Source: Thalassolituus oleivorans MIL-1
GTDB taxonomy: Bacteria; Pseudomonadota; Gammaproteobacteria; Pseudomonadales; Oceanobacteraceae
NCBI RefSeq assembly: GCF_000355675.1
Contig: NC_020888.1
Coordinates: forward strand, 345,001 to 409,000
DNA: 64,000 nucleotides
Direction of reading: 5' to 3'
Shown: piece by piece, positions 1-10,903 of the stretch
How positions within the stretch are numbered: the first letter of the stretch is position 1
Layout of the letters: each line of letters starts with the position of its first letter
Made by a program: the position numbers and the translations under genes
The notes under the pieces: model-generated
Databases searched by the model: none
Told to the model about the DNA's origin: nothing
What the model saw: the letters and a program-made list of their open reading frames with translations, nothing else

Positions 1-1373
<1,373 letters not shown>

Positions 1374-1566
1374 TATAACACCCAAACTCGGAAGAGTGGT
1401 TGTTGACGAATTAAGACAAGCAGCCTTAAGTCTGCGCAAGAAAGACAAGCAAGAACGAGAATCTCGATACTCTTCATTGAAGAGCTCATGTATCCGACCT
1501 AATTTTTTTAAGTCTGCACTCCAGAGCGATTACGCCGGAGGTGAGACAGTCTTAAAAATACCAGTT

Positions 1567-1684
1567 TGCTTGACGACAATAGAGCTGTGGAACCACCTGA
1601 ATCCATTCCGAACTCAGAAGTGAAACGCAGTATCGCCGATGGTAGTGTGGGGCCTCCCCATGCGAGAGTAGGTCATCGTCAAGC
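1567..1684 (+). rRNA. rrf: 5S ribosomal RNA
   Basis: The ends pair as the acceptor-like stem GCTTGACGA / TCGTCAAGC, and the middle holds the conserved block CCATTCCGAACTCAGAAGTG and the GATGGTAGTGTGGGG segment. It follows the 23S end after a spacer of about 190 bp with no tRNA, as is usual for 23S-5S spacers in gammaproteobacteria. Length is about 118 nt; each end is uncertain by one or two bases. Confidence 0.95.
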
Positions 1685-1693
1685 TCTTATTCT

Positions 1694-1728
1694 AAAACCC
1701 CCTTCCGGTATCGGTTGGGGGTTTTTTC
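1694..1728 (+). terminator. Intrinsic terminator of the rRNA operon
   Basis: AAAACCCCC pairs with GGGGGTTTT across a 14-nt loop, followed by a run of T. It lies directly after 5S and no further rRNA or tRNA follows. Confidence 0.9.
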
Positions 1729-1748
1729 TTGGCTGCGATTTACCGAAT

Positions 1749-2240
1749 ACTATTTGTTGAATCAGTCTAGAAATAGTTATAACCCTTCATTCTTTGGTGG
1801 CGTTGCAGTCCGGGTATCGGTACATAGCTGCTGAGTTTTAGAGTGTGCTAATTGAAAGTCTGATGTGTTGACACTCTTTTGCAGTTTTCGCGAGTTTATA
1901 CTGGATATAGTGGCTTGAATCTTTACAGCAACTAGATGTAGTGGCTGTGGTTGCTAACAGACACATGTGGTAAAGTGTTTGAAATTGATAGGAATTCGTG
2001 GCGATTTATGTCCGAAGCACCAGATTTTAGCCAAGTTAGCTGTTGGGGTAATGTAGTCTTGCTGTAAAGAGTACGCCCGTACCGCTAATAGAGGTTGAAG
2101 CAAATTCTGTAGCGCATATCCTATCGGTAACAAGAATTTAATAATAAAAACAAGTTGTCACCATATTCCAAGCCCTGTCCGACTAAACTAAATGTTGGTT
2201 AAGGTGTGACTTGTCCTCTAACGATTTACGAGGTCTCCAA
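1749..2240. other. Gene-free region between rRNA operon and exported-protein cluster
   Basis: About 490 bp with no coding frame I can support. It must hold the promoter of the downstream cluster. A TTGACA hexamer lies at about 1868 and a TATACT near 1897, but their spacing of about 23 bp is too long for a standard sigma-70 promoter, so no promoter is called. No convincing repeats or RNA structures were seen. Confidence 0.5.
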
Positions 2241-3404
2241 GTGGTCAATAAAGCATACAGATCAATACTCGCATTAAGTGCTATGACGGCTAGTTTGTCG
2301 TCAGTTGCGCTAGAGGCTATTCCTGATGATGAGCTTAACCACTATACAGGTCAGGCATTCATCACGGTTGATGCATCTTCATACTCAGATGCTACTTTAG
2401 GTAATTATGAGTTTACTCGGGTGAATTTAGGTCTCGATATTGAGACTCTCTCGAATGCGGATGAGTTACGTATCGGAGAGTTTGATCGTAGTTACGGTGC
2501 TGACGGTACTGCTCCGATAGTTGATGATAATCGAAATATTGTATTCAACGCCGATGGAAGCGTCGCTGTGCACGATGCCGATATTATTATTCAGAATTTC
2601 GCTTTGGGACGAGTTGATAATTACAATGATCCAGAAAATGCTGAAATAGTTCCATTTAAAATTAAAGATCCATACATCGAGTTGGCCTATAAAACAGATC
2701 CGGCGAATTCTAGTATTCGTCGTATTGCTGGTGTTCGTATTGGCTTTGGTCAGGCTCAAGGTGACCTTTCAGGTGATTTGATTTCTCTGACTGGTAATTT
2801 AGAGGGAGAAATTCGTGGGCCTGGGTCTATTGCCTATGATGCAGCTTGCGGTGATGGTGGGACTGCAACTTGGTTACAATGTATTGAGTTGTCATTGGCG
2901 GCTAACACCGAAATTTATGCTGAGGTGAAGTTGCTCGATGGGGCTACTGGTGAGGATACGCTTAATGGTGCTCCTTACTTAAAGCGCGCATCATGGATTG
3001 GTGTGCCAACAGGCACCAATTTCGAATCTGACGATTCTGGTCTGATCGCGAGTTTAATTCCAACTTTAACAACTTCGGAGGATTGCGCTGTTATTGGTGT
3101 GACCGCGTGTTTCCGTACAACGAACTACCAAAGTGTATACGTTGGTGACCCGACTAAAGATTTTGAGAATGGATCTGCATCTGGAGCTTTTATATCTCTC
3201 CAGCTTGAGTCTGTGCCTTGGGAGGATTTGTCGGGGATCGCCGGTGCTTCTCGAGTTTATACAGAGAAGGGGGCATTCTTGAATATTGCCAAGTACGCCG
3301 ACTCTAATGGCCAGCAACGTTATCCTCTTTATTTAGATTTATACAATGCTTTGACCGGTGAACCGCGTGTTGCTACATGTATTGGCCGGACAAAAGGATG
3401 CTAA
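2241..3404 (+). CDS. Exported DUF6160/Fil-like protein, cluster gene 1
   Basis: 387-aa predicted secreted protein. A GTG start at 2241 is preferred over the TTG at 2211, because GAGG lies upstream and the resulting N-terminus is a clean signal peptide (basic residues, a hydrophobic stretch, then SVALEA). Right after cleavage comes AIPDDELNHYTGQAF, a version of the motif shared by all four proteins of this cluster. The rest is a beta-rich, Ser/Thr/Asp/Gly-rich sequence with a few Cys. The stop at 3402-3404 is directly followed by the next start at 3407, so the genes are probably co-transcribed. The family is usually annotated DUF6160 or filamentous (Fil) protein; molecular function is unknown. 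Cell-surface or outer-membrane location is inferred. Confidence 0.75.
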   Translation: MVNKAYRSILALSAMTASLSSVALEAIPDDELNHYTGQAFITVDASSYSDATLGNYEFTRVNLGLDIETLSNADELRIGEFDRSYGADGTAPIVDDNRNIVFNADGSVAVHDADIIIQNFALGRVDNYNDPENAEIVPFKIKDPYIELAYKTDPANSSIRRIAGVRIGFGQAQGDLSGDLISLTGNLEGEIRGPGSIAYDAACGDGGTATWLQCIELSLAANTEIYAEVKLLDGATGEDTLNGAPYLKRASWIGVPTGTNFESDDSGLIASLIPTLTTSEDCAVIGVTACFRTTNYQSVYVGDPTKDFENGSASGAFISLQLESVPWEDLSGIAGASRVYTEKGAFLNIAKYADSNGQQRYPLYLDLYNALTGEPRVATCIGRTKGC

Positions 3405-3406
3405 AA

Positions 3407-4975
3407 ATGAATAAAAAAATACTATGCACCTTTTTAGCTATAGCCCCCTTTTTTGCAAATGCAGATTTGGTTGCTCTAGATGACTCTGTATTATCAAATG
3501 CGACGGGTGAAGGCCTAGGTATCGTATTAGAGGATTTTGTATTTAACGTTGATGATGCGGTTACTACTGTAACTGGCATTAAAAGCTCTAGTCCCGACGG
3601 CGGTATCACAGATGGTCGTGATGTTACCGTTGATTGGACAGAGTTTTATGTTATGGGTGAAGGCAGTCAAAATGGTACTGTCGAGACGCCAGGACAAATA
3701 GGAAGCTTGGCTCATCCTTTGGTGCTGGAAACGCTGCCTGGCAGTGCTTTTGCTAGTATTGGCGATGATATTGCATTGCTACAACTAAGATCTGGTGAGT
3801 ATACATACGCTTTAGAAAACACAGATAAGTATGCTAAATGGGCTCGGTATCAGGAGTGTGTTTACGGTCAGGCTGGATGTACAAATGCCAACGATGCTGT
3901 GACAGCGATTGAATCAATTGTTAGTCGTTTAACGTCAGAGAAAAACACATTAGAAGGGTTTTACAACGGTCAAATGGTGAGTTTGGAAAGTGGTATTAAT
4001 AGCGACATCGCTTCACAGATTGTTCCCCAGCAAGAGGTTGTCGCAACACAGCAAGCTGAGATTGCTCCAGCATATGACACTATGGAAGCAGCTTGGACCG
4101 CTTCCGGTGAAGGTGTTGTTTTAGGGCAAAAATACGAAAATTGCGGGTTGTTTGGTACCTCTGAATGCACTACAGGAACCAAAGGAACTTATAACGACCG
4201 CGTTGATGATTATCTTGCGGAAGTTGACGATTATAACGTAGCTGAGCGAGAGCTTGCCCGTCGCTATCAAGAAACGCTTGATTCTAATGGTAATAGCTTA
4301 ATTAAGAGGCTTCGCGATTATGAATCTTACCGTAGTTTATGTGGCGATGTAGAAGCTAGTAACTCTTGTGCTAACGGTTTAGTAGCAATCCGTGAGGGTG
4401 ATCGCGAGGATGTCAACAATGTCGCGGTCCAATTAAGCGCGGGTTATAGCCGTCGAGCGGGTTTAGATATTGGCTCCAAGTTCAAGTTTACCGTGTATGA
4501 CGAAGATAAAGGCGCTTACCGCGAAGATTTCATGGATATCGACATGAAGGGAGTTACTTTAGATGGCTCATACGTGAAGCTGTGGTCGCGTGATAATGAG
4601 TTAAATGCTGAATTGAGACTTAATTTGTATGCCAAGGAACTCAATATTGGTACTTGCGGTTCTGCCTGTAGTACACAAGCTCTTCAGGATTCAGCGACTT
4701 TGTTTATGGATAACTTCTATTTAAGTTTGTCGTTGGGTTATGGCGAAGTTCAACCACTTAAATTCAGTGTGACTGCAGATGGTAATTTTCAATTAGAGCT
4801 ATCTGGAGTTGATAGTACCAACTATGAGGATTTTTACGACAATGCACAGAAAAGCTATTTGTATGTCGGTAATATCCAGCTAGGAAATGCTACAGCGGCT
4901 GCTAACAGTCTTGGTAGTCTAACTGTTGACGGTTTACGTGCGACTTATCTTAAAGTGACGAGTCACGACCTGTAA
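3407..4975 (+). CDS. Exported DUF6160/Fil-like protein, cluster gene 2
   Basis: 522-aa predicted secreted protein starting MNKKILCTFLAIAPFFANA, a classical signal peptide; AAAGGA eight bases upstream supports ATG 3407 over ATG 3377 or 3398. The cluster motif follows as LVALDDSVLSNATGEGLGIV. Residues of about 140-330 are predicted helical or coiled (many Glu, Gln and Ala) and hold several Cys pairs such as CVYGQAGC and CGLFGTSEC, which could form disulfides in the periplasm or outside. The C-terminal third returns to the beta-rich style of its neighbours. It is the only member with a long helical insertion. No enzyme motif is visible. Confidence 0.75.
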   Translation: MNKKILCTFLAIAPFFANADLVALDDSVLSNATGEGLGIVLEDFVFNVDDAVTTVTGIKSSSPDGGITDGRDVTVDWTEFYVMGEGSQNGTVETPGQIGSLAHPLVLETLPGSAFASIGDDIALLQLRSGEYTYALENTDKYAKWARYQECVYGQAGCTNANDAVTAIESIVSRLTSEKNTLEGFYNGQMVSLESGINSDIASQIVPQQEVVATQQAEIAPAYDTMEAAWTASGEGVVLGQKYENCGLFGTSECTTGTKGTYNDRVDDYLAEVDDYNVAERELARRYQETLDSNGNSLIKRLRDYESYRSLCGDVEASNSCANGLVAIREGDREDVNNVAVQLSAGYSRRAGLDIGSKFKFTVYDEDKGAYREDFMDIDMKGVTLDGSYVKLWSRDNELNAELRLNLYAKELNIGTCGSACSTQALQDSATLFMDNFYLSLSLGYGEVQPLKFSVTADGNFQLELSGVDSTNYEDFYDNAQKSYLYVGNIQLGNATAAANSLGSLTVDGLRATYLKVTSHDL

Positions 4976-5016
4976 TTGGCGCAGCCAATTGTGTGTGCCA
5001 TAAAGGGGTATATCTA

Positions 5017-5640
5017 ATGACAATAAGAAAAATAACAGCCTTACTTGGTCTAATATCTTCAGTATCTGTATTTGCTGAATTGGCTCCTATGGAAGAAGCT
5101 GAAATGGAATCAGTAACAGGCCAAGGTGGTGTGTATCTATCTGGTGAGCTTGCTTTTAACAAAGACGGTGGTCCTTTATGGGGAGCTACCTCTGGTCAAT
5201 TTGATGAATTTGGTAGTGAGAAACAAGTTCGCAATTGTGGTACTGCATCACAACCGGAGGAGTGCGGTATACGCATTGCTGCCCAGCTCGACCAAGGCGG
5301 TTGGTATGTATTAGATGACTTGTCTGGTGGATTTGCATTTGAAGGGCTAACACTACGTACGAGTTTTCGAGAAACAGCGTTGAATTACGATGTTCGTGAT
5401 GCTTCAGGCAATCCAGTGGTTGAGGCTTTTAATAAAGAAGTGGTTGAAATAGGTCTTCCGAAAACCGTATCGCTCAATAATTTCAAGTTTACTCTAGCTG
5501 TCGCAAATAGTGGTGAATGGAAGCCGGATGGAACTGTCCTTGCTGATGGTAATACGTTCCAGCAGACAAATTTGTTTGGTATTCAAATGAATGGCGATAT
5601 TACGCTGAAAGGCAACTTGCTACTTTTCCCGGTGAATTGA
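5017..5640 (+). CDS. Exported DUF6160/Fil-like protein, cluster gene 3 (short)
   Basis: 207-aa predicted secreted protein. ATG 5017 follows AAAGGGG at a good distance; the upstream GTG at 4993 has no such site. Signal peptide MTIRKITALLGLISSVSVFA, then the cluster motif ELAPMEEAEMESVTGQGGVY. The remainder is a single beta-rich domain with one Cys pair (NCGT...ECGI). It overlaps the start region of the next gene (stop 5638-5640, next ATG 5643). Function unknown; the length suggests a minor subunit or simpler paralogue of the larger neighbours. Confidence 0.75.
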   Translation: MTIRKITALLGLISSVSVFAELAPMEEAEMESVTGQGGVYLSGELAFNKDGGPLWGATSGQFDEFGSEKQVRNCGTASQPEECGIRIAAQLDQGGWYVLDDLSGGFAFEGLTLRTSFRETALNYDVRDASGNPVVEAFNKEVVEIGLPKTVSLNNFKFTLAVANSGEWKPDGTVLADGNTFQQTNLFGIQMNGDITLKGNLLLFPVN

Positions 5641-5642
5641 TT

Positions 5643-8048
5643 ATGAAAAACATACTATTCCCAATCAGCGCCCTGGCTTTGGCAATTAATGTCAGTAATG
5701 TGTCTGCGCTTCAGCCTCTAGATGAATCTGAAATGTCTTCTGTCAGCGGTCAGTCAGGTATTACTTTAAATACTAGTACTGAAAGCATTGCAGCTTCCCA
5801 AATTAGTTATGAAGAAGATGGTGTTGCTCTACAGTTGAATGATTTTTCACTAACGGGTGTAAACGGTGCGAATTTCGATTCTTCATCAGTTATCGATATT
5901 GATGCGGACGGACGTTTAACAATTGATAGTATTTCCGGTTCTCGCGAGTTGTCTATTGGGAGTATCGGTCTGTCCGGTTCTAACAAAAGTTTTATGGGGA
6001 TTGAGGGACGTTACGACTATACCTCTAAGTTTCACATCGCAGGATCAGGTGATGGCGTTTACGATTTATCGGGCTCTGAAGTGCAAATGCACTTTGATCG
6101 TTTGAATTTTACTGATGATGGTCTTGCTTGGATTCTCGATGACTATACATTTTCGGTGATTGTAAATTACGGACATTTGATGTTCGATAATGACACTATG
6201 ACTATTGATATGGGGACTGAGTCGAATCGCGGGCTGCATTTGGGTTATAGCGTCGGTGCGGTTGGTATGAGCTTAGATGCAAATAACCCTATTGGTTTCG
6301 ATGATCCGTTGGCTAGTACATTTGGTGCAGTGTCTTTTAATTTGGATGCTTACGGTACATTCAAAATCAAGGCCGGCGGTAAAACTGGTGAAGGTATAAC
6401 CTTTATTCCAGGTTTAACCTTAATCAACGATGATGATAATGATGGCATCGATGGTAACGAAACCCCAGCGTTTATGTATACCGATGATGGATTTATCATG
6501 CTTGCTAAAGATTTTACTGGGACCTTTAGTACAGTTAGCGGATTCTCACTTGATTTAGAAAGTGACGCTGAAAGCCCTTATATGGCGATAAGATTTGCCG
6601 ATTTTGATTTTGCTTATAGCCTAAATGATTTGGTTTTGGGTGGTACCCAAGCAGATTACGATAACGGCTTATCTCAAACTCTTGGGAGTTTTAAAGGAGA
6701 ATTCCATTTTAGGGATGACCTCGTTAATAATCGTTTGAATTATCTCTATTTCCGCCCTGGTGGTGCTGTTGGTAATGATGGTATTACAGCAGATATCTCG
6801 TGGAATATAGTGTCAGATCCATATGTGACTGCTACAGATGCTCAGGGTGATTTTAATAAGCCTGGGGCTCTGAACACTTATTTGGCCATGAATGACAACG
6901 GTAACTATGTTTATTTCAATGGTTTTAATAGTTATGGTATTGGTCGTGTAACCATGGATATGACCAGTTACGCAGCAAATCCAGGAACTGGTGGTTTGTA
7001 TGGTGCGACCGGTTTATATAGTGATAACTATGACGGTAATTTCGACGGTCTACGCATTGGTTTTGAAGATTTACAAGGTTCGTACAGTTTTGCTGGTGTA
7101 ACCGTTGGTCGCAGTGAAGAGGAAGCCTTAGATGCTCCATTAATGGGTGGTACAGAGTTATTACTGGCCCTAGAAATCTTCCCGTCATACGACTTTAAAA
7201 TGAACGGTAACCTCACGATTGCTGCTGGTAACATTAATACTGGTGGCCAAGGTATTACGCTAAATACTGATCTGTATATATCGGAAGCGAATGCTGCGTT
7301 AACAGTAAATGAAGAGGGGCGTGGTGTGTGGTTGACTGGAACTACCTATGACATCCACATGCGCAATGCAACTCTGGACGTTACCGACAACGGATTAACG
7401 ATCAATAAAGGTCTTGCATGGTCCACTATTCGGGTTAGCGATATCAAGTTTGGTGACAAGGTTAATGGTGAATCCTTAGGCACCTTCGAGTTATCACGAC
7501 TTGAAGATGGAACAACTATTTCGGTTGCATCCGGTGGTGCAGGCCAAGTTTGTATCGGTGGTTCAGGTGCTACAGCGGCGGCATGTGGTGCCGACGGTGG
7601 CCGTTTCGAAGATCGCGGCGATCAAGGTTTAACAGTTAAAGTTCGAGCAATCTTTGTGAAAGATGATGGTACAGATCCTCGCTATGCGGGCAAGGGTAAT
7701 AGTTTCTCTTGGACTCAACCAAACGGTACGACTCTTGCCCTAAACAACTTCAGCACAAATGATGGTACTGGCAATCCAAATCAAAATGACTATGGTTTTA
7801 ACGTGGATTTAGCTATCGACGTTGCTGAAACTGTTGTTTTAGATGATTTGGGTAATGAAGTATTAACTGCAGCTGGTGAACGTCCATTAGGCTTCGCAGT
7901 ATTCGGTCGTGTTCATTTTAAACAGCTGAATATTGATGGACTTACATTAGCGGCTACGCCTACCAGCACTCCACAAACCTTGATTCAAGGTATTGTGATT
8001 CAGAATGCTGATATTCAAGCCAACTTAACGGCGACTCCGATCCGTTAA
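5643..8048 (+). CDS. Large exported DUF6160/Fil-like protein, cluster gene 4
   Basis: 801-aa predicted secreted protein. ATG 5643 is chosen because MKNILFPISALALAINVSNVSA is a proper signal peptide; an in-frame TTG lies six bases upstream. The cluster motif is LQPLDESEMSSVSGQSGITL. The body is a long series of beta-strand-rich segments with many G-x-D and D-N repeats, including a D/N cluster near 6427-6460 (DDDNDGIDGNE) that looks like a calcium-binding loop. One Cys pair is seen near 7549-7590. It is the last gene of the cluster and probably its main structural product. A filament or surface-layer role is inferred only from the family name and composition. Confidence 0.75.
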   Translation: MKNILFPISALALAINVSNVSALQPLDESEMSSVSGQSGITLNTSTESIAASQISYEEDGVALQLNDFSLTGVNGANFDSSSVIDIDADGRLTIDSISGSRELSIGSIGLSGSNKSFMGIEGRYDYTSKFHIAGSGDGVYDLSGSEVQMHFDRLNFTDDGLAWILDDYTFSVIVNYGHLMFDNDTMTIDMGTESNRGLHLGYSVGAVGMSLDANNPIGFDDPLASTFGAVSFNLDAYGTFKIKAGGKTGEGITFIPGLTLINDDDNDGIDGNETPAFMYTDDGFIMLAKDFTGTFSTVSGFSLDLESDAESPYMAIRFADFDFAYSLNDLVLGGTQADYDNGLSQTLGSFKGEFHFRDDLVNNRLNYLYFRPGGAVGNDGITADISWNIVSDPYVTATDAQGDFNKPGALNTYLAMNDNGNYVYFNGFNSYGIGRVTMDMTSYAANPGTGGLYGATGLYSDNYDGNFDGLRIGFEDLQGSYSFAGVTVGRSEEEALDAPLMGGTELLLALEIFPSYDFKMNGNLTIAAGNINTGGQGITLNTDLYISEANAALTVNEEGRGVWLTGTTYDIHMRNATLDVTDNGLTINKGLAWSTIRVSDIKFGDKVNGESLGTFELSRLEDGTTISVASGGAGQVCIGGSGATAAACGADGGRFEDRGDQGLTVKVRAIFVKDDGTDPRYAGKGNSFSWTQPNGTTLALNNFSTNDGTGNPNQNDYGFNVDLAIDVAETVVLDDLGNEVLTAAGERPLGFAVFGRVHFKQLNIDGLTLAATPTSTPQTLIQGIVIQNADIQANLTATPIR

Positions 8049-8072
8049 TCTATCATGCTGCGGTGACCAGTG

Positions 8073-8097
8073 ATCAGGCGTATACTATGCGCCTGAT
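8073..8097 (+). terminator. Hairpin between exported-protein cluster and leuA
   Basis: ATCAGGCG and CGCCTGAT pair across a 9-nt loop that contains TATACT. There is no T run, so this may be a weak terminator, an mRNA-end hairpin or a leuA leader element. The TATACT could instead serve as a -10 element for leuA. Confidence 0.4.
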
Positions 8098-8118
8098 TCA
8101 TTGGCAGCGGAGACCCTC

Positions 8119-9669
8119 ATGAGCCAGCAAGATCGTTTAGTCATTTTTGATACAACTATGCGTGACGGGGAGCAAAGCCCTGGCGCCTCAATGACTAAAG
8201 ACGAAAAAGTTCGTATTGGTAAAGCTTTAGAAAGAATGCGCGTCGATGTTATCGAAGCGGGTTTTGCTGCTGCCAGCCCCGGTGATTTCGCTTCTATTCA
8301 AGCCGTTGCAGATGCCGTTCGTGAAAGTACTATTTGTAGCCTTGCACGTGCAGTTGATCGCGATATAGAACATGCTGCAGAAGCTCTTAAGCGAGCTGAA
8401 CGCGCTCGTATACATACTTTCATCGCCACCTCTCCTATTCATATGAAGTACAAGCTTCGTATGGAGCCTGATGCGGTTGTTGAGCAAGCAGTGTATGCCA
8501 TTAAGAAAGCTCGTAACTACGTGGATGATGTCGAGTTCTCTTGCGAAGATGCCGGTCGTTCTGATATCGACTTTTTGTGTCGCATTATCGAAGCCGCAAT
8601 TAATGCAGGTGCTAAAACCATCAATATTCCCGATACGGTTGGTTATGCTATTCCTGATGAGTTCGGTCGTACTATCCGTACTTTACTTGATCGAATCCCA
8701 AATGCAGATAAAGCAATCTTCTCGGTTCACTGCCATAACGATTTAGGTTTGGCTGTGGCAAATTCGTTGGCGGCTGTGACAAATGGCGCACGTCAGGTTG
8801 AATGTACTATCAACGGTTTGGGTGAACGTGCCGGTAATGCGGCATTAGAAGAGTTGGTTATGGCAACTCGTACCCGTACCGATTTGTTTAATATCTCAAC
8901 AGGCATTGATGCCACGCAAATTGTGCCTACCTCTCGTTTGGTTTCATCTATAACAGGTTTCCCGGTACAGCCAAACAAAGCTATCGTTGGTGCAAACGCA
9001 TTTGCTCATGAATCAGGTATTCATCAAGACGGCGTGCTAAAACATCGCGAAACTTACGAGATTATGAAGGCTGAAGACGTAGGCTGGGGTGCTAATAAAA
9101 TGGTTATGGGTAAGCATTCAGGTCGTGCTGCATTCCGTAGTCGTTTAACAGAGCTCGGCGTTACATTTGCGACCGATGCTGCTTTAAATGATGCTTTTGC
9201 TCGTTTTAAAGAACTTGCCGATAAAAAGCATGAGATCTTCGATGAAGATTTACAGGCGTTAGCCTCAGAAGCAATTACAGATTCAGTGGAAGACGTTTAC
9301 CGTTTAGTTTCACTTGAATCGCACTCAGCTACTGGAGAAGTTCCTGCAGCTGAACTGGTTGTTGCTAAGTCTGGTGTCGAACATCGCAGTAAATCGGAAG
9401 GTGGTGGCCCAGTTGATGCGGCGTTGAAAGCGATTGAAGCAGTTGCTTGTTCTGGTGCTAATTTACTGTTGTATTCGGTTAACGCAATTACCCAAGGTAC
9501 TGACGCGCAAGGCGAAGTAACCGTGCGTTTGGAAAAGGGCGGTCGTATTGTGAATGGCAGCGGTGCTGATACGGATATTATTGTTGCTTCGGCAAAGGCG
9601 TATATCCACGCATTGAACTTGCTCGAGTCAGGCAGCTCTCGTCAGCATCCGCAAAACGACGGTGTTTAG
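8119..9669 (+). CDS. leuA: 2-isopropylmalate synthase
   Basis: Condenses acetyl-CoA with 2-oxoisovalerate, the first committed step of leucine synthesis. The 516-aa protein has the family signature [17 protein letters not shown] near its N-terminus, the metal-binding [12 protein letters not shown] block, the [10 protein letters not shown] motif, and a C-terminal regulatory region (about residues 390-510) of the LeuA dimerisation type, so leucine feedback is likely. ATG 8119 is preceded by GGAG; the upstream in-frame TTG at 8101 is not needed. No leader peptide with Leu codons was seen in the short upstream gap. Confidence 0.96.
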   Translation: MSQQDRLVIFDTTMRDGEQSPGASMTKDEKVRIGKALERMRVDVIEAGFAAASPGDFASIQAVADAVRESTICSLARAVDRDIEHAAEALKRAERARIHTFIATSPIHMKYKLRMEPDAVVEQAVYAIKKARNYVDDVEFSCEDAGRSDIDFLCRIIEAAINAGAKTINIPDTVGYAIPDEFGRTIRTLLDRIPNADKAIFSVHCHNDLGLAVANSLAAVTNGARQVECTINGLGERAGNAALEELVMATRTRTDLFNISTGIDATQIVPTSRLVSSITGFPVQPNKAIVGANAFAHESGIHQDGVLKHRETYEIMKAEDVGWGANKMVMGKHSGRAAFRSRLTELGVTFATDAALNDAFARFKELADKKHEIFDEDLQALASEAITDSVEDVYRLVSLESHSATGEVPAAELVVAKSGVEHRSKSEGGGPVDAALKAIEAVACSGANLLLYSVNAITQGTDAQGEVTVRLEKGGRIVNGSGADTDIIVASAKAYIHALNLLESGSSRQHPQNDGV

Positions 9670-9674
9670 TCGTT

Positions 9675-10448
9675 ATGCTTGAACAGCAGCGCATAGATTA
9701 TCTTAGTGCTATGGGCATCACTCAATGGATGCCCCGCGCTGTTTTACCTCATGCTGCTACTCCGCGCTGGCTTTCAGATGTCACGCAAGCTCCAGAAGCT
9801 AATGTGGGTAGGCTGCAGCAACCAAGTCGCGGCGCCAATGCTCCTGTAGCGGCTGCTGATCTACTATCTGGTTTTGCTGTCAAAGCGAAAACCTCAACGG
9901 CCGAGCCTGTCCGTGTTACTTCACCATCGGCCCCTGATAGTAAAGTCATTACTCCTGAAGTGAAGTCGAGCGTTGGTGCAATTGACGACAAGGTTCGAGA
10001 CCTTAGCGTCGATAATTTAGCGTCTTCGCCGGGTATTCCTCCTCGTTTCCAGCTGCACTTTTTGCGAGTGTCCGGTGGCGGCATTTGGATTTGTGATCAG
10101 AGTGTGGCTCCAGAGCATCTTCGTCGCTTTGCTCATCGAGTGTTAAAAGGCATGCAACAACCAATGGATTTATTGCCGGTGCCGGTGAAATTCAATTGGC
10201 CTTTTATTGAATCTAAACACGATGATCAAAGCGAGCCTGTGGCTCTGCAAGCGCTTAATGCACAATGGCGATTCTTTGCAGATCAAGGCGTTTCCTATGT
10301 CTTAACTTTCGGTGATGATAGTCGTCTGTGGTTGGCTCGTATTGGTGTGCAATCGCATTATCATCATCCGCAATTTATCGATATGCTCAGTAACGCAAGT
10401 GACAAACGTCAATTGTGGCAGGCGTTACGCACAATTCCTGCTCACTAA
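9675..10448 (+). CDS. Putative HolD-like DNA polymerase III psi subunit, extended
   Basis: 257-aa protein starting five bases after leuA. The N-terminus (QRIDYLSAMGITQWMPR) closely resembles the start of HolD psi proteins, where a Y-L-x-x-M-G-I-T-x-W segment contacts the chi subunit or SSB network. The gene sits directly before rimI, as holD does in Escherichia coli. It is nearly twice as long as E. coli HolD (137 aa), with a Pro/Ala/Ser-rich, probably disordered linker of about residues 35-115 before a C-terminal domain. The family assignment rests on the N-terminal motif and gene order; the C-terminal domain is not recognised. Confidence 0.55.
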   Translation: MLEQQRIDYLSAMGITQWMPRAVLPHAATPRWLSDVTQAPEANVGRLQQPSRGANAPVAAADLLSGFAVKAKTSTAEPVRVTSPSAPDSKVITPEVKSSVGAIDDKVRDLSVDNLASSPGIPPRFQLHFLRVSGGGIWICDQSVAPEHLRRFAHRVLKGMQQPMDLLPVPVKFNWPFIESKHDDQSEPVALQALNAQWRFFADQGVSYVLTFGDDSRLWLARIGVQSHYHHPQFIDMLSNASDKRQLWQALRTIPAH

Positions 10449-10459
10449 GAGGCTGTTAA

Positions 10460-10903
10460 ATGTCGGTGCGCGAAGCAACAATAGATGATCTAGTGGCGCT
10501 TATGTTGATAGAACGACGTGCGCACGAACATTCTTGGGCAGAAAGCATTATGTTGCGGTATTTAAATAAGCCTCAGACCGTTTGGGTTTTGGAGTTTGAT
10601 AATAGCGTTCGTGCTTATGCTGTTGTTACCGTTATTGCTGGCGAAGCGGAGTTATTAATGATTGCGGTAGATCCCGACTATCAAGGCAATGGGCATGGAA
10701 GAGCATTAATGGAGTTTTTAATTACGCATATTAAAACGCGAGCAGCTGAGCGATTTTTTCTTGAAGTAAGAGAAAGCAATATGCCTGCTATCGCTCTCTA
10801 TGAGTCGTTGGAGTTTTGTCAGTCGGGTTGTCGCAATAACTATTACCCTACTGCGACGGGGCGTGAAGATGCGCTTATGTACTGTCTCGAACTGATTGAC
10901 TAA
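10460..10903 (+). CDS. rimI: Ribosomal-protein S18 alanine N-acetyltransferase
   Basis: GNAT-family acetyltransferase of 147 aa. It has the acetyl-CoA pyrophosphate-binding loop D-P-x-Y-Q-G-N-G-x-G-R-A-L near residue 75, then the RimI-style FLEVRESNMPAIALYESLEF block and a C-terminal Tyr-containing segment. RimI acetylates the N-terminus of ribosomal protein S18. AGAGG precedes the ATG. The gene is eleven bases after the HolD-like gene, and its stop shares a base with the next start (TAATG), so it forms part of an operon. Confidence 0.88.
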   Translation: MSVREATIDDLVALMLIERRAHEHSWAESIMLRYLNKPQTVWVLEFDNSVRAYAVVTVIAGEAELLMIAVDPDYQGNGHGRALMEFLITHIKTRAAERFFLEVRESNMPAIALYESLEFCQSGCRNNYYPTATGREDALMYCLELID

